Part shown: positions 1-9,612 of the stretch, piece after piece
How the letters are laid out: every line of letters starts with the position of its first letter
How positions within the stretch are numbered: the first letter of the stretch is position 1
DNA from: Muribaculaceae bacterium
Lineage (GTDB): Bacteria > Bacteroidota > Bacteroidia > Bacteroidales > Muribaculaceae
Length of the DNA: 64,000 bases
Assembly: GCA_023662835.1 (NCBI GenBank)
Contig: JAMPII010000003.1
Span: forward strand, 16,953 to 80,952
Reading direction: 5' to 3'
Notes under the pieces: generated by a model
The model's input: the letters and a program-made list of their open reading frames with translations, nothing else
Databases searched by the model: none
Told to the model about the DNA's origin: nothing
Made by a program: the position numbers and the translations under genes

Positions 1-1419
1 GCGTTCTTCGGCAGTGAGCGACTCGTCACCCTCTACTTCCGACAGTTGCGATGCAATGTCGGGCAATACAAAGAATTGTGGGTCGGTAGTGCGCCCTGTC
101 AACTCGTCGATACCCTTATCGGTGAGTTCCACCGAACGGTTTTTCTCGTCAATTACGAAATAGAGCGGCTCAGTAGCCTTGGGCATCTCACGCGAGTTGT
201 CCTGCAGATAATAGCCCTCGGTTTCTAACAACAGGGGTTTGATACCCTCTTGCGACAGATATTTGATGAGCGCACCATTCTTGGGCAAGCCCTTGTATGC
301 ACGGAACAAAGCCAACGCACCTTCTTTGCGCACTTCCTTGTCATCAGACGCTATCTTTTCCTTAGCCTCCATCAGAAGCTTGCCGGCCAACCGGCGTTGC
401 GCTTCATAAACGCGCTCTACATTCGATTTAAACTCGTTAAACAGTTGATCCTCGCCTTTCGGAACGGGGCCTGATATGATAAGCGGCGTACGCGCATCAT
501 CGATGAGCACCGAGTCAACCTCGTCGACAATTGCATAATAATGTTTGCGCTGAACCATATCCGATGGCGACATAGCCATATTATCGCGCAAATAATCGAA
601 GCCGAATTCGTTGTTCGTACCGAAAGTGATGTCGCAGGCATATGCTGCGCGGCGTTGTGAAGAGTTGGGCTGATGCTTATCGATACAGTCAACACTCTGG
701 CCATGGAACATGTACAACGGCCCCATCCATTCCGAGTCGCGCTTCGACAGATAGTCGTTCACTGTAACCACGTGTACGCCGCGACCAGTGAGTGAGCGCA
801 GGAATACAGGCAATGTGGCAACAAGCGTTTTTCCTTCACCAGTTGCCATTTCAGCTATCTTACCCTGATGGAGCACTATACCGCCAATCATCTGAACGTC
901 ATAGTGAACCATATCCCAGGTGATTTCATTACCTCCGGCAACCCAATGGTTTTTATATATTGCCTTGTCGCCATCTATTGTTACAAAGTCCTTACCTGCG
1001 GCAGCCAAATCTCGGTCCATCTGGGTTGCAGTAACTTCTATAGTCTCGTTCTGGGCAAATCGCGCTGCTGTTTCTCGCATTACAGCAAACACTGTTGGCA
1101 GAACGCGGTTAAGCTCTTTTTCATATGTGTCGAGAATATTTTTTTCGCGTTTGTCTATCTCGTCCCAAAGGGGCTGACGTTGTTCAAAAGGCAAATCCTC
1201 GATTTTGGACTTCATTTCAGCAATAGCATCTGTATCCTCCTTGACGGCCTCGGCCAATTCAGCTTTTATGTCGGCAATCGTTTTACGAAGCTCGTCGTTT
1301 GTCAGTGCTTTAAGTTGAGGACCCAGGGCATTGATTTGATCCACAATCGGCTGTATCTCTTTCAGGTCGCGTTGCGACTTATTTCCGAACAGTTTATTGA
1401 GGATTGATAAAATTGACAT
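1..1419 (-). CDS. secA: Preprotein translocase ATPase SecA, N-terminal part (partial)
   Basis: Motor ATPase that drives unfolded preproteins through SecYEG at the inner membrane. I translated the minus strand from the ATG at 1419-1417; the protein begins [18 protein letters not shown] and stays open to the window edge, giving 473 codons with the C-terminal part missing. The Walker A segment (ATGEGKTL) lies near residue 193 and the DEVDS Walker B/DEAD segment followed by [12 protein letters not shown] near residue 297, both typical of SecA. The family is much longer than this fragment, so truncation by the window is the only anomaly. It is separated by 43 bp from the phosphatase-like gene on the same strand. 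Identification is secure. Confidence 0.96.
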   Translation of the reverse strand, partial: MSILSILNKLFGNKSQRDLKEIQPIVDQINALGPQLKALTNDELRKTIADIKAELAEAVKEDTDAIAEMKSKIEDLPFEQRQPLWDEIDKREKNILDTYEKELNRVLPTVFAVMRETAARFAQNETIEVTATQMDRDLAAAGKDFVTIDGDKAIYKNHWVAGGNEITWDMVHYDVQMIGGIVLHQGKIAEMATGEGKTLVATLPVFLRSLTGRGVHVVTVNDYLSKRDSEWMGPLYMFHGQSVDCIDKHQPNSSQRRAAYACDITFGTNNEFGFDYLRDNMAMSPSDMVQRKHYYAIVDEVDSVLIDDARTPLIISGPVPKGEDQLFNEFKSNVERVYEAQRRLAGKLLMEAKEKIASDDKEVRKEGALALFRAYKGLPKNGALIKYLSQEGIKPLLLETEGYYLQDNSREMPKATEPLYFVIDEKNRSVELTDKGIDELTGRTTDPQFFVLPDIASQLSEVEGDESLTAEER

Positions 1420-1462
1420 ATTTTAATGAATTAATTGTTAGCTTATTAGTTTATTCGATTTG

Positions 1463-3088
1463 TTAGTGTTTTTGAGCCGTTTGCAATCGCATTGGCGGCA
1501 GTTTAGCCGCATTGGGCGAGCGTATACGCAATATCCGAGCTACCGTTGGAGCTATCGATCGCGCATCAACAGCATCACTGATTCGCTGAGCCACAAGCGA
1601 CGGATGCATAATGAATACAGGCGCTGCCATCAATCCGGCGCGCACCGTTGTGCGCGTCTCTTTATGTGATGCAGCATCCACTTCAACAATTTCCCAGCCG
1701 GGATTTACATCCAACAAGATGTCGCCGGCCAAATCCACTGTTGTGTTGCGCTTCAACGCTTCGGAATTAGCTCCGGCACGTCCGGCAACAATATCCTCTA
1801 TTGTCCACGCACCGCTGACACCGGTCATCCTAACCAGAAATTCGGCCGACTCTTCACGCATATCTTTCAAATCGACACCCTTTTCTTTTATCAATTCGTG
1901 ATTGAGATACAACTGGCCTCGATCGATACCTGTCACCCACTCGCCCTGCCCATGTTTGGCCATCAGGTACATATTCAGCAACGACACGGCATGACGCGGG
2001 TTAAACTCACCGTTGGGAATCCCCCACTTGTCGTCGTCACGCTTCGTATTAGGTGCGGCAGGTGTTCCGGAAAGGAAAATAAATGTATTGTCAAGCCCGA
2101 CATTCTTATCGATAACGCTGAACAACCGGGCCAAATCGACATCTAGTTTGAGATAGCTATCAAGCGTTTCCAGTCGGCTGTCAGCATCCTTTGCCTTCGA
2201 AAATGGCGCTAACGTATATGCCACATTCAGCATATCCGTTGCCTGATGTGTGCCAAGCTGCAATCCTTTTATGTAGTCCGATGCTATGTCGGTCACTTCA
2301 GTGTTTACCGGTGCCGAGGTTTTATAGTTCGCAAAACGGTCAAGATCGTTTCGCTGGAACATATGGCGGAACGGATAATATTTTTTATATGCCGGGAGAT
2401 CAGGGTATTTTTCCGGAGCCATAGTCGGACGCCATGTCAGTGTATCGAGGCGCGAAGCCAGCGGCCTTGAGAAATTGCGGGCCGACATTGGCGGCGGTAC
2501 ATCTTTATAATATGTCGTCGTCGCCCATTTGCCGTTGGTATCATCAATCCAGAATGCACTATTTCCGGCATGTCCGGCCATTATTATCGATTGAGCGGCA
2601 TCGGGCGACACGGAGTACACGCTGCCGATACCACCGCCGTCTATGCGCACTTCGTCCGACAACGTGCTGACGCGCAATGCTTTTGGCGACAAAGTTGATT
2701 CGGTATAATTGCCTGTCGCAGAGGGATCGTTAAGCACCGATTCGTGGCGCTTGGTTGCCGGTTCATATATGCTTCCCGACGGAATACCATTCACTGCCGG
2801 TTCCGATCCGGTATACAGCAACGCCGTTGCTGCCGTTGCATCCAGCTGCGTACCGAAATCAACATTATCCATCATCACCCCGTTTGTTATGAGGCGATTA
2901 AATCCGTCTGGTCCAAAATAGCCTTTAAGAAGATCAATATAATCTTCCCTCAGCCCATCAACAACAATACCAACCACGAGCTTTGGCCGCGGCGAAGGCG
3001 ATTGCGCAACGACAGTGAATGTCACCATCGAAGCTATCAGTATTGATGTTATCTTAGCCGTCAGAAAACGATCCTTCTTTTGTCGCAT
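1463..3088 (-). CDS. Secreted alkaline-phosphatase-superfamily protein with missing metal ligands
   Basis: 541 residues with an N-terminal signal segment (about residues 10-29). The fold family is the type I phosphodiesterase/PafA-like alkaline phosphatase group: VVGIVVDGLRED supplies the first metal Asp (D44) and DATAATALLYTG carries a candidate Thr nucleophile (T88). The usual D-x-x-GH segment is replaced by YTLAPFSKAK (about 291-300) and the usual T-x-DHG segment by LSGTPAAPN (about 339-347), so most zinc ligands seem absent. It is therefore probably not a conventional phosphatase; a binding or regulatory role is possible but unproven. The start overlaps the end of the upstream DUF4105 gene by 28 bp, suggesting co-transcription and translational coupling. 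Confidence 0.8.
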   Translation of the reverse strand: MRQKKDRFLTAKITSILIASMVTFTVVAQSPSPRPKLVVGIVVDGLREDYIDLLKGYFGPDGFNRLITNGVMMDNVDFGTQLDATAATALLYTGSEPAVNGIPSGSIYEPATKRHESVLNDPSATGNYTESTLSPKALRVSTLSDEVRIDGGGIGSVYSVSPDAAQSIIMAGHAGNSAFWIDDTNGKWATTTYYKDVPPPMSARNFSRPLASRLDTLTWRPTMAPEKYPDLPAYKKYYPFRHMFQRNDLDRFANYKTSAPVNTEVTDIASDYIKGLQLGTHQATDMLNVAYTLAPFSKAKDADSRLETLDSYLKLDVDLARLFSVIDKNVGLDNTFIFLSGTPAAPNTKRDDDKWGIPNGEFNPRHAVSLLNMYLMAKHGQGEWVTGIDRGQLYLNHELIKEKGVDLKDMREESAEFLVRMTGVSGAWTIEDIVAGRAGANSEALKRNTTVDLAGDILLDVNPGWEIVEVDAASHKETRTTVRAGLMAAPVFIMHPSLVAQRISDAVDARSIAPTVARILRIRSPNAAKLPPMRLQTAQKH

Positions 3089-4254
3089 AACGCTATAAAT
3101 ATATATCTTGCTGATAAAACTGCATCAGCAGCTATCATAGGGACAAATGCTATGTTGCCCCGCTGCCCGAAAAGCGGCCATGCAATAGCCATTGTCAACA
3201 AGAGTACAAAGTTAACAATTTCGTATTTTAATACAAAGGACGAATACCTTTTTATATAGATTAGTGCCGGAACAATCAAGCAAAAAGGGTTTAACCAAAG
3301 CAAAAGCATATTAGGCGAAGTAGCTTCATGGGTCGAAACAAACACCAAAAATGCAAGCACGCACCCCGTCAGACCATATATACCCATAAGCACGGCATCA
3401 ACCCAACAGCTAACCTTTCGCCGTCTTATGTCCACACAGGCAACCGCCACAGATAAAACAAATATCGCTATTCCCAGTCGCAACGGTGTCACGGCTAAAG
3501 GACGCGACTCCTCAGGCTTAAATAACTTGTCGGGCAAATGAACTATTGCATCACCCTTAGCCAGCCGGCGATCGCCACCTTCAAATTTAGCGTCAGCCAT
3601 CATTTCATTAAGAAGCACCGGCGCAAACGCTTTCTCTCGTGCCGAGATCGTATAGTCGATACCGGAGCCTAAAGCCAGATCTATACCAAACTGATACCAC
3701 GGATAGTTACGGTGATAATACTCCATAGCACGGCGGAACGACCAACCGTCGCTAACGCCGGGGTCAACAAAGTCAACTTTCCTGCCAACAGCCCTCTCAA
3801 TCATTTCCAACGGACGTGTCGAACAATTGTCTAACACATAGTTGTACCGATATGTTCTATTCTCAGGCCGCAAATTCGTAGCCACAAGCGCCACCAGCCT
3901 GTTGGCCTCTTCGGCCGTCAAATCCAAAGGCCATTCTGTCACGCTACGGTTCTCAGCCAGATAGAGCGGACAAAAATTGGAAAAGTCGGTAGCTCCGACC
4001 ATATAATCAGTTTCACCCTTTACAAAACGATATATAAAATTGGGACTCTGAAAGTCGAACAATCCATAATTTACTACAACATCATAGCCAGCACTCTTAT
4101 TGCGCAGCCTTATTCCGGCATGTCCCTCAAGCTCATATACTTCCTGCCCCGGCGAACATATAAGAAGACTCACTTCAACAGAATCGGACTGAGCATTTGC
4201 CAACACCGACAGCGACAACAAACTATATAATATCGTATTACGAAGTAATTCCAC
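3061..4254 (-). CDS. DUF4105 membrane protein
   Basis: 397 residues. A signal segment (about 1-21) precedes a periplasmic domain beginning VEVSLLICSPGQEVYELEGH, the pattern of the DUF4105 (Lnb N-terminal-like) family, with Cys and His in the expected positions for a papain-like hydrolase fold. The C-terminal third (about 255-390) has five hydrophobic segments consistent with membrane helices. The family function is not established; lipoprotein N-acyl transfer in other Lnb proteins is the only relevant precedent and I do not extend it here. A TAACTTTG box on the minus strand at 4282-4275 lies just upstream. Its 3' end overlaps the phosphatase-like gene by 28 bp. Confidence 0.82.
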   Translation of the reverse strand: MELLRNTILYSLLSLSVLANAQSDSVEVSLLICSPGQEVYELEGHAGIRLRNKSAGYDVVVNYGLFDFQSPNFIYRFVKGETDYMVGATDFSNFCPLYLAENRSVTEWPLDLTAEEANRLVALVATNLRPENRTYRYNYVLDNCSTRPLEMIERAVGRKVDFVDPGVSDGWSFRRAMEYYHRNYPWYQFGIDLALGSGIDYTISAREKAFAPVLLNEMMADAKFEGGDRRLAKGDAIVHLPDKLFKPEESRPLAVTPLRLGIAIFVLSVAVACVDIRRRKVSCWVDAVLMGIYGLTGCVLAFLVFVSTHEATSPNMLLLWLNPFCLIVPALIYIKRYSSFVLKYEIVNFVLLLTMAIAWPLFGQRGNIAFVPMIAADAVLSARYIFIALCDKRRIVF

Positions 4255-4274
4255 AATCTATTTTCATTAAAACA

Positions 4275-4282
4275 CAAAGTTA
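4275..4282 (-). promoter_or_regulatory. Bacteroidetes -7 box for the DUF4105 gene
   Basis: TAACTTTG reads on the minus strand and matches TAnnTTTG exactly. It lies 20 nt before the ATG at 4254. No convincing TTTG at -33 is seen. It lies close to the divergent plus-strand box at 4307-4314. Confidence 0.6.
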
Positions 4283-4306
4283 AACAAAAATACCAAGATT
4301 TTTACG

Positions 4307-4314
4307 TACTTTTG
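4307..4314 (+). promoter_or_regulatory. Bacteroidetes -7 box for the porin-like gene
   Basis: TACTTTTG matches TAnnTTTG exactly and lies 42 nt upstream of the ATG at 4357. The -33 element is not clear. Divergent promoters thus share the 100-bp interval 4255-4356. Confidence 0.6.
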
Positions 4315-4356
4315 TGACATAATGTCAACCTTAACAGACCCAACCACTATCACAGC

Positions 4357-5427
4357 ATGAAAAAAGCTACCATTATACTTGCCTCCCTAATAATTTCGGG
4401 CACCTCTTTTGCAAATGATAATTCAGCAAATTCAATCTCCACTTCAAATCATACACCGCCGATAACTAGCGACTTGATAAAGTTGAATCTCGACACACGC
4501 GTCGATTGGCAAATCGACAATCAGGACGGTCACAAAAACGACAGCCAAACCGGATTCAAAGGACGCTATCTCGTTATCCGCGCCGACGGCAAAATTTACG
4601 ACGGACTCACCTATTCATGGCGTCAACGGCTCAACAAACAGCACTCCGACCAATCGTTCTTCGACGCAACCGACTGGATTTACCTAAACTATGCCTATAG
4701 CAAATGGAACTTTCAGGTTGGCAAACAAGTAGTTGCTATCGGTGGATGGGAGTACGACCGCGCACCAATCGATCTGTACGGCTGCTCTGTTTTCTGGAAC
4801 AACATTCCTTGCTACGATTTGGGAGTATCGGTCGGATACGATTTCAACAATAACAACCGTCTGACAGCGCAAGTGACACAAAGTCCGTTTTTTGCGCCAG
4901 ACAACCGCAACCTATATGCCTACAACCTTTTCTGGAGCGGTAACCACGGCATATACAGCGCATTATGGTCGGTCAACTTGATTGAATACACAAAAGGCCG
5001 CTTTATCAACTACATCTCCTTAGGCAACCGATTCAACCTAAACCGTTGGCGCCTGGATGTTGACATAATGAACCGTGCCACATCCCACCAGAAATTCCTT
5101 TTCCGCGACTGTACACTTATTGGAGAGCTATCATTCGCGCCCACCGATAGCTGGCGAATCCACGCCAAAGTGACATACGACGTAAACAAAACCGGCAGTA
5201 CCAGCGACTACACCGTTCTCAACGGCACAGAGTTGACTATGGCAGGCGCAGGAGTTGAATTTTACCCACTACGTAAAAAACTGACATCGCTCCGATTCCA
5301 TGCAAACGCATACTATTCATGGGGCAAAAATGCCAACTACAACGACTTAATGCAAAAAAATTCAATATTTGCTTCAATCGGAGTTACATGGGATATTAAT
5401 CTCTTCGCGCTTAAAGGAAAATTTTAA
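4357..5427 (+). CDS. Porin-like outer-membrane beta-barrel protein
   Basis: 356 residues with a clear signal peptide (MKKATIILASLIISGTSFA, cleavage after about residue 19). The rest is rich in alternating aromatic and polar residues (for example YAYSKWNFQVGKQVVAIGGW at about 110-130) and ends in a strand-like segment, as expected for an OprO/OprP-like or other phosphate/nutrient-selective porin barrel. Substrate cannot be read from sequence. It is followed after 19 bp by a polytopic membrane protein, so the pair may form an outer- and inner-membrane uptake route. Start chosen for the signal peptide and the promoter box at 4307-4314. Confidence 0.75.
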   Translation: MKKATIILASLIISGTSFANDNSANSISTSNHTPPITSDLIKLNLDTRVDWQIDNQDGHKNDSQTGFKGRYLVIRADGKIYDGLTYSWRQRLNKQHSDQSFFDATDWIYLNYAYSKWNFQVGKQVVAIGGWEYDRAPIDLYGCSVFWNNIPCYDLGVSVGYDFNNNNRLTAQVTQSPFFAPDNRNLYAYNLFWSGNHGIYSALWSVNLIEYTKGRFINYISLGNRFNLNRWRLDVDIMNRATSHQKFLFRDCTLIGELSFAPTDSWRIHAKVTYDVNKTGSTSDYTVLNGTELTMAGAGVEFYPLRKKLTSLRFHANAYYSWGKNANYNDLMQKNSIFASIGVTWDINLFALKGKF

Positions 5428-5446
5428 CTAGACAATTACATTCAAA

Positions 5447-6619
5447 ATGCCAGCAATTGAAAAAACTATAACATCCGACAAAACAAAAAAGTCGGTGCTC
5501 TCACGCTACTCCGGCATAATCTGCCTTGCAATAGTATTCTCCATATTCTACGGTTTAGGTCACGTTATGGGAATGGCCAACATGCTGAACACAATCATGA
5601 AAACAGCCCACGACCTACTGATAAACACCGTATTCTACCTCATGGGGATATGCGTACTGACCGGGGCGCTTGGTCGGATTTTTGTTGAATTCGGAGTTGT
5701 CGGCCTGCTCGAAAAACTGCTGCGCCCGCTCATGAAACCATTATTCAATCTCCCAGGCGTTGCATCATTAGGAGCTGTAATGACATTTCTCAGCGATAAT
5801 CCGGCAATAATATCCCTAGCTTCCGACAAACGCTTTGGCAGCTATTTCAAGAAGTTCCAGTTGATTTCGCTAACCAATTTCGGCACAGCATTCGGTATGG
5901 GCCTGCTGGTCATAGTATTCATGCTCGGACAAGGCTACACATGGGAGCCGCTGGTTGGCTTTTTCGGAGCATTCTGCGGATGCTTGGTATCGACCCGTCT
6001 GATGCAGAGGTTCGTAATTAAAGCCTATCCTAACTATTCCGAGGAACAGGTTGTTATTGAAAATAAGGAACTTGAAGAAGAAATTAAAGCCGATGAAAAT
6101 AAATCAATGTTCACCCGAATTCTCAACGCACTCCTCGACGGGGGCAAATCGGGTGTTGAAATCGGCATCGCAATCATTCCCGGCGTACTTATCATATCAA
6201 CCTTTGTCATGATTCTCACATTCGGTCCTTCCGCAGCCGGAACCTACACCGGTGCAGCCTACGAAGGAATAGAATTTCTCCCCTGGATCGCACAGAAAAT
6301 AAACGTTGTTTTCGAATTCCTGTTCGGATTCGCCGACCCCCACTTGATTGCATTTCCAATCACATCGCTCGGTGCTGTCGGCGCTGCGTTGAGCCTCGTA
6401 CCGAACTTCATCTCACAAGGATGGGTCGACGGCAACGCCATTGCCGTGTTCACAGCAATAGGCATGTGCTGGAGCGGATTCCTGTCAACACACACCGCAA
6501 TGCTCGACTCTCTCGGCTACCGCGACCTCACATCGAAAGCAATCATGGCCCATACAGTCGGTGGTATATGCGCAGCAATAGTCGCCCACATGCTCTACTC
6601 CCTGATCTCGTTCCTTTAA
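5447..6619 (+). CDS. GATE-domain (nucleoside-recognition-like) inner-membrane protein
   Basis: 390 residues, polytopic. Two related hydrophobic blocks contain GATE-type elements: TGALGRIFVEFGVVGLLEKL with PLFNLPG in the first half, and a second half starting around GGKSGVEIGIAIIPGVLIIS and including FADPHLIAFPITSLGAVG. This resembles membrane proteins of the spore-maturation/nucleoside-recognition (CD0519/CD1768-like) group. A cytoplasmic charged linker (about 200-225, EEEIKADENKS) separates the halves. Substrate is unknown. It sits 19 bp after the porin-like gene and is probably in the same transcript. Identification to superfamily is fair; function is inference. Confidence 0.7.
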   Translation: MPAIEKTITSDKTKKSVLSRYSGIICLAIVFSIFYGLGHVMGMANMLNTIMKTAHDLLINTVFYLMGICVLTGALGRIFVEFGVVGLLEKLLRPLMKPLFNLPGVASLGAVMTFLSDNPAIISLASDKRFGSYFKKFQLISLTNFGTAFGMGLLVIVFMLGQGYTWEPLVGFFGAFCGCLVSTRLMQRFVIKAYPNYSEEQVVIENKELEEEIKADENKSMFTRILNALLDGGKSGVEIGIAIIPGVLIISTFVMILTFGPSAAGTYTGAAYEGIEFLPWIAQKINVVFEFLFGFADPHLIAFPITSLGAVGAALSLVPNFISQGWVDGNAIAVFTAIGMCWSGFLSTHTAMLDSLGYRDLTSKAIMAHTVGGICAAIVAHMLYSLISFL

Positions 6620-6650
6620 TAGTGAGTTAAAACAACTTATCACTATTTGC
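6620..6650 (+). terminator. Weak hairpin after the GATE gene
   Basis: AATAGTGA at 6620-6627 pairs with TCACTATT at 6642-6649, ending in a short TTT. The T run is poor, so termination is only possible. Confidence 0.35.
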
Positions 6651-6676
6651 CGTTAAAATAATAATAAGTACCTTTG
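6648..6676 (+). promoter_or_regulatory. Promoter of the TPR/PD40 gene
   Basis: TTTG at 6648-6651 and TACCTTTG at 6669-6676 match the Bacteroidetes -33 and -7 elements, with a slightly short 17-bp spacer. The start codon is 43 nt further downstream. Confidence 0.55.
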
Positions 6677-6718
6677 AGTTTGATTTAGAATGTATTTAAT
6701 AATAAATCGAAATAAAAC

Positions 6719-8116
6719 ATGAGAAGATTCTCATTTTTAATATTAGCTATAGCCATCATCGCAGGCTGCGCACAAGCTATAACATTGAACGAAGCCAAAC
6801 AACTTTACCTTGATGGCGATTTCGAGTCAGCACTACCTGTGTTCGAAAAAGCACTTGCAGCCAAGCCTCGCGACGGTTCGTTAAATCAGTGGGTTGGCGT
6901 TTGCCTGCTGCGTACCGGCCGTCCCGACGAAGCTGTGAAGTATCTAACCAAGGCTGAATCGAGAGGTGTAACGGAAGCGCCACGCTATCTGGCAGAAATA
7001 GCATTCGACAAGTATCAGTTTGAAGAAGCCGCCGACTACATGGAATCATACGAAAAGGCTCTTGTAAAAGCGAAATCGAAAATGACCAACGATGCCGCCG
7101 AACTGCAACGTAAAATCGCCATTGCCAAACCTATGTTCGACGGAGTAGAAAAAATAGTAATTATCGATTCCGTTACTGTAGCTCGTGACGATTTTTTCAA
7201 AGCCTACAAACTGTCGCCCGAAAGCGGCTCACTTAACGCTACATCCATTCTACCCTCAACATTCGAAGCCGCCGACGAAACGGTTGTCTACATGCCGGAA
7301 TCGAAAGAACTCATGATTTGGGCAGTTACCGACACAGCCAACAACTACGAACTGGTTCAATCAGCAAAGATGATTGGTGGTAAATGGGAAACGCCCCATT
7401 CAATGGGTCAGGCTCTCAGTTTTGGAGGAGGCGACAGCAACTTCCCGTTTCTGATGACCGACGGTGTAACATTATATTTCGCAAACAATGGCGACAGTTC
7501 TATTGGCGGCTACGACATTTACATGACCCGCCGCGACGACGACCAAGGCTTCCTGAAACCACAGAACATCGGTATGCCTTTCAACTCACCCTACGACGAC
7601 TATATGTTTGCTATCGATGAGATTAACAATGTAGGATGGTGGGCAACCGACCGCAACTGCATCGAAGACAGTATTACTATCTACAAATTCATCCCATCCG
7701 AACTGCGCGTAAACTACCCCAGCGACGACCCGGAGCTCGCATCCAAAGCCCGCATCGACAACTTCCGCGACACCTGGGAACCCGGTGCCGACTATTCGTC
7801 GTTGCTTAGCCGGATTGAAGAAGCCGGTGGCGAGTCAACAATAAAGGCAAACGACTTTTACTTTGCAATGCCGGGAGGCAAAATCTATCGTTATTGGGAT
7901 GACTTCAATTCCGCAAAAGCGCGCAACCTGATGGAAAACTATCTCGATGCCGTTGGTAAACTCAAAATCGACAAACGCCGTTTGGCAACACTACGTAAAA
8001 AATACGCCTCAGGCGATACACGTGTCACATCCGACATTCTCGAACTTGAAAAGGATATAGAAAAAGATCGTTCTGAAATTAAACGTCTGTCGAACGAAGT
8101 CATACTAGCTGAATAA
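6719..8116 (+). CDS. TPR/PD40 envelope protein
   Basis: 465 residues. An N-terminal signal with a possible lipobox (IIAGC, C17) is followed by two or three TPR-like helices (about 22-110; LYLDGDFESALPVFEKAL and LLRTGRPDEAVKYLTKAE). The middle (about 195-300) has PD40/WD40-like strands with SNFPFLMTDGVTLYFANNGD and GGYDIYMTRR, the pattern seen in Bacteroidetes OmpA-associated lipoproteins. The C-terminus (about 395-465) is charged and helical and lacks an OmpA domain. It probably acts in the periplasm or at the outer membrane as a scaffold. It precedes the CstA-family gene by 51 bp. Confidence 0.7.
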   Translation: MRRFSFLILAIAIIAGCAQAITLNEAKQLYLDGDFESALPVFEKALAAKPRDGSLNQWVGVCLLRTGRPDEAVKYLTKAESRGVTEAPRYLAEIAFDKYQFEEAADYMESYEKALVKAKSKMTNDAAELQRKIAIAKPMFDGVEKIVIIDSVTVARDDFFKAYKLSPESGSLNATSILPSTFEAADETVVYMPESKELMIWAVTDTANNYELVQSAKMIGGKWETPHSMGQALSFGGGDSNFPFLMTDGVTLYFANNGDSSIGGYDIYMTRRDDDQGFLKPQNIGMPFNSPYDDYMFAIDEINNVGWWATDRNCIEDSITIYKFIPSELRVNYPSDDPELASKARIDNFRDTWEPGADYSSLLSRIEEAGGESTIKANDFYFAMPGGKIYRYWDDFNSAKARNLMENYLDAVGKLKIDKRRLATLRKKYASGDTRVTSDILELEKDIEKDRSEIKRLSNEVILAE

Positions 8117-8167
8117 AAATTTTCATTTTATTAGCAGTATCTGCGACTACTTCAAACCAAACTCCAA

Positions 8168-9607
8168 ATGATTACATTTCTTGTTGCTTTCGCTCTTTTA
8201 ATCGTTGGCTACTTCATTTACGGCACGCTGGTTGAACGCATTTTTAGCGTTGACGAAAAACGTGCCATGCCTTGCTACACACGCCGCGACAACATCGACT
8301 TCATTCCGATGCCAACATGGAAAGTGTTTTTGATTCAATTCCTTAACATAGCAGGCATGGGGCCGATTTTCGGTGCAATAATGGGCATCATGTTCGGTCC
8401 GGCGGCATTTTTGTGGATTGTTCTGGGAACAATATTTGCAGGTGGGGTTCACGACTTTATGACCGGAATAATCTCCGAGCGCAGCGGCGGCATATCAATG
8501 CCCGAAATTGTAGGAAACGAGCTAGGTTCAACCGCCCGACAATTTGTACGGCCAGTTTCATTGGTTATGCTAATTCTTATTGGTGCCGTATTTGTCCTCA
8601 CCCCCGCATCGCTGCTATCCAAACTCACCCCGGATTGGATGAACACCCAATTCTGGGTCATTACAATATTCATTTATTATGTACTTGCAACGCTGCTCCC
8701 AATCGACAAACTAATCGGTCAGTTCTACCCCATTTTCGGAGCATCCTTGCTATTCATGGCAATAGGGATAATGTCTGTTCTGATATTTAGTGATGTCACC
8801 ATACCCGACGCTGTAGCCGAGGGTTTCCACAATCGTAGCGCCAATGCCGACACTTACCCCATATTCCCGATGATGTTTGTGTCAATCGCATGCGGTGCTA
8901 TATCGGGATTCCATGCCACACAGTCGCCCATGATGGCTCGATGCCTTAAAAACGAAAAACTGGCGCGCCCCGTATTCTACGGAGCAATGGTTGCCGAAGG
9001 CATAGTGGCTCTGATTTGGGCGGCAGCTGCTATTGCATTCACCGGCGGCTACAGCGACCTTGCCGGCTATCTCAGTTCACACGATGGCCCGGCCGACCTC
9101 GTATCCGACATATCGTGGAACTGGTTCGGCCTCGTCGGGGGCATCCTGGCTATTGCAGGTGTAATTGCCGCGCCAATCACCAGCGGCGACACAGCTCTGC
9201 GTAGCGCTCGTTTAATAATAACCGACATCATAAAAATTGACCAGAGCAAAATCTTGAAACGAATTTTAGTATCGTTGCCTATTTTCATCATAACATATGC
9301 TGTGATGCTAACCGACTTCAATGTGCTCTGGCGCTATTTCGCTTGGACCAACCAGACATTGTCGGTGTTCATGCTTTGGGCCGGTTCAGCTTATCTCGCC
9401 CGCCATGGCAAATTTTTCTACATTGCAATGATTCCGGCCATGTTCATGACTTGCGTTTGCACATCATACATTCTCTTCGCCCCCGAAGGATTCAAGCTCG
9501 ATTGGAACTTCTCGCTTTTGTGCGGATGCATTGTCGCGCTACTTTTCTCAGCATTGTTCGTTCGCAAGTTCGTATGGAATCGCCATATCGAGCCGGCTGA
9601 AATGTAA
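8168..9607 (+). CDS. CstA-family carbon starvation transporter
   Basis: 479 residues, polytopic inner-membrane protein. It matches the CstA family: FIPMPTWKVFLIQFLNIAGM near the N-terminus, GTIFAGGVHDFMTGIISERS, and GFHATQSPMMARCLKNE near residue 240, all signature segments. Known members import peptides or pyruvate when carbon is scarce. The length fits the short CstA clade rather than the roughly 700-residue Escherichia coli protein. The gene follows the TPR/PD40 gene by 51 bp and is 5 bp from the PHP phosphatase gene, so a shared transcript is likely. The actual substrate here is not known. Confidence 0.88.
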   Translation: MITFLVAFALLIVGYFIYGTLVERIFSVDEKRAMPCYTRRDNIDFIPMPTWKVFLIQFLNIAGMGPIFGAIMGIMFGPAAFLWIVLGTIFAGGVHDFMTGIISERSGGISMPEIVGNELGSTARQFVRPVSLVMLILIGAVFVLTPASLLSKLTPDWMNTQFWVITIFIYYVLATLLPIDKLIGQFYPIFGASLLFMAIGIMSVLIFSDVTIPDAVAEGFHNRSANADTYPIFPMMFVSIACGAISGFHATQSPMMARCLKNEKLARPVFYGAMVAEGIVALIWAAAAIAFTGGYSDLAGYLSSHDGPADLVSDISWNWFGLVGGILAIAGVIAAPITSGDTALRSARLIITDIIKIDQSKILKRILVSLPIFIITYAVMLTDFNVLWRYFAWTNQTLSVFMLWAGSAYLARHGKFFYIAMIPAMFMTCVCTSYILFAPEGFKLDWNFSLLCGCIVALLFSALFVRKFVWNRHIEPAEM

Positions 9608-9612
9608 TATTT

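Noticed and set aside
868-1407. Plus-strand reading frame of 179 codons opposite secA
   Set aside because: It is the antisense shadow of a strongly conserved coding sequence and shows no signal, promoter or family resemblance.
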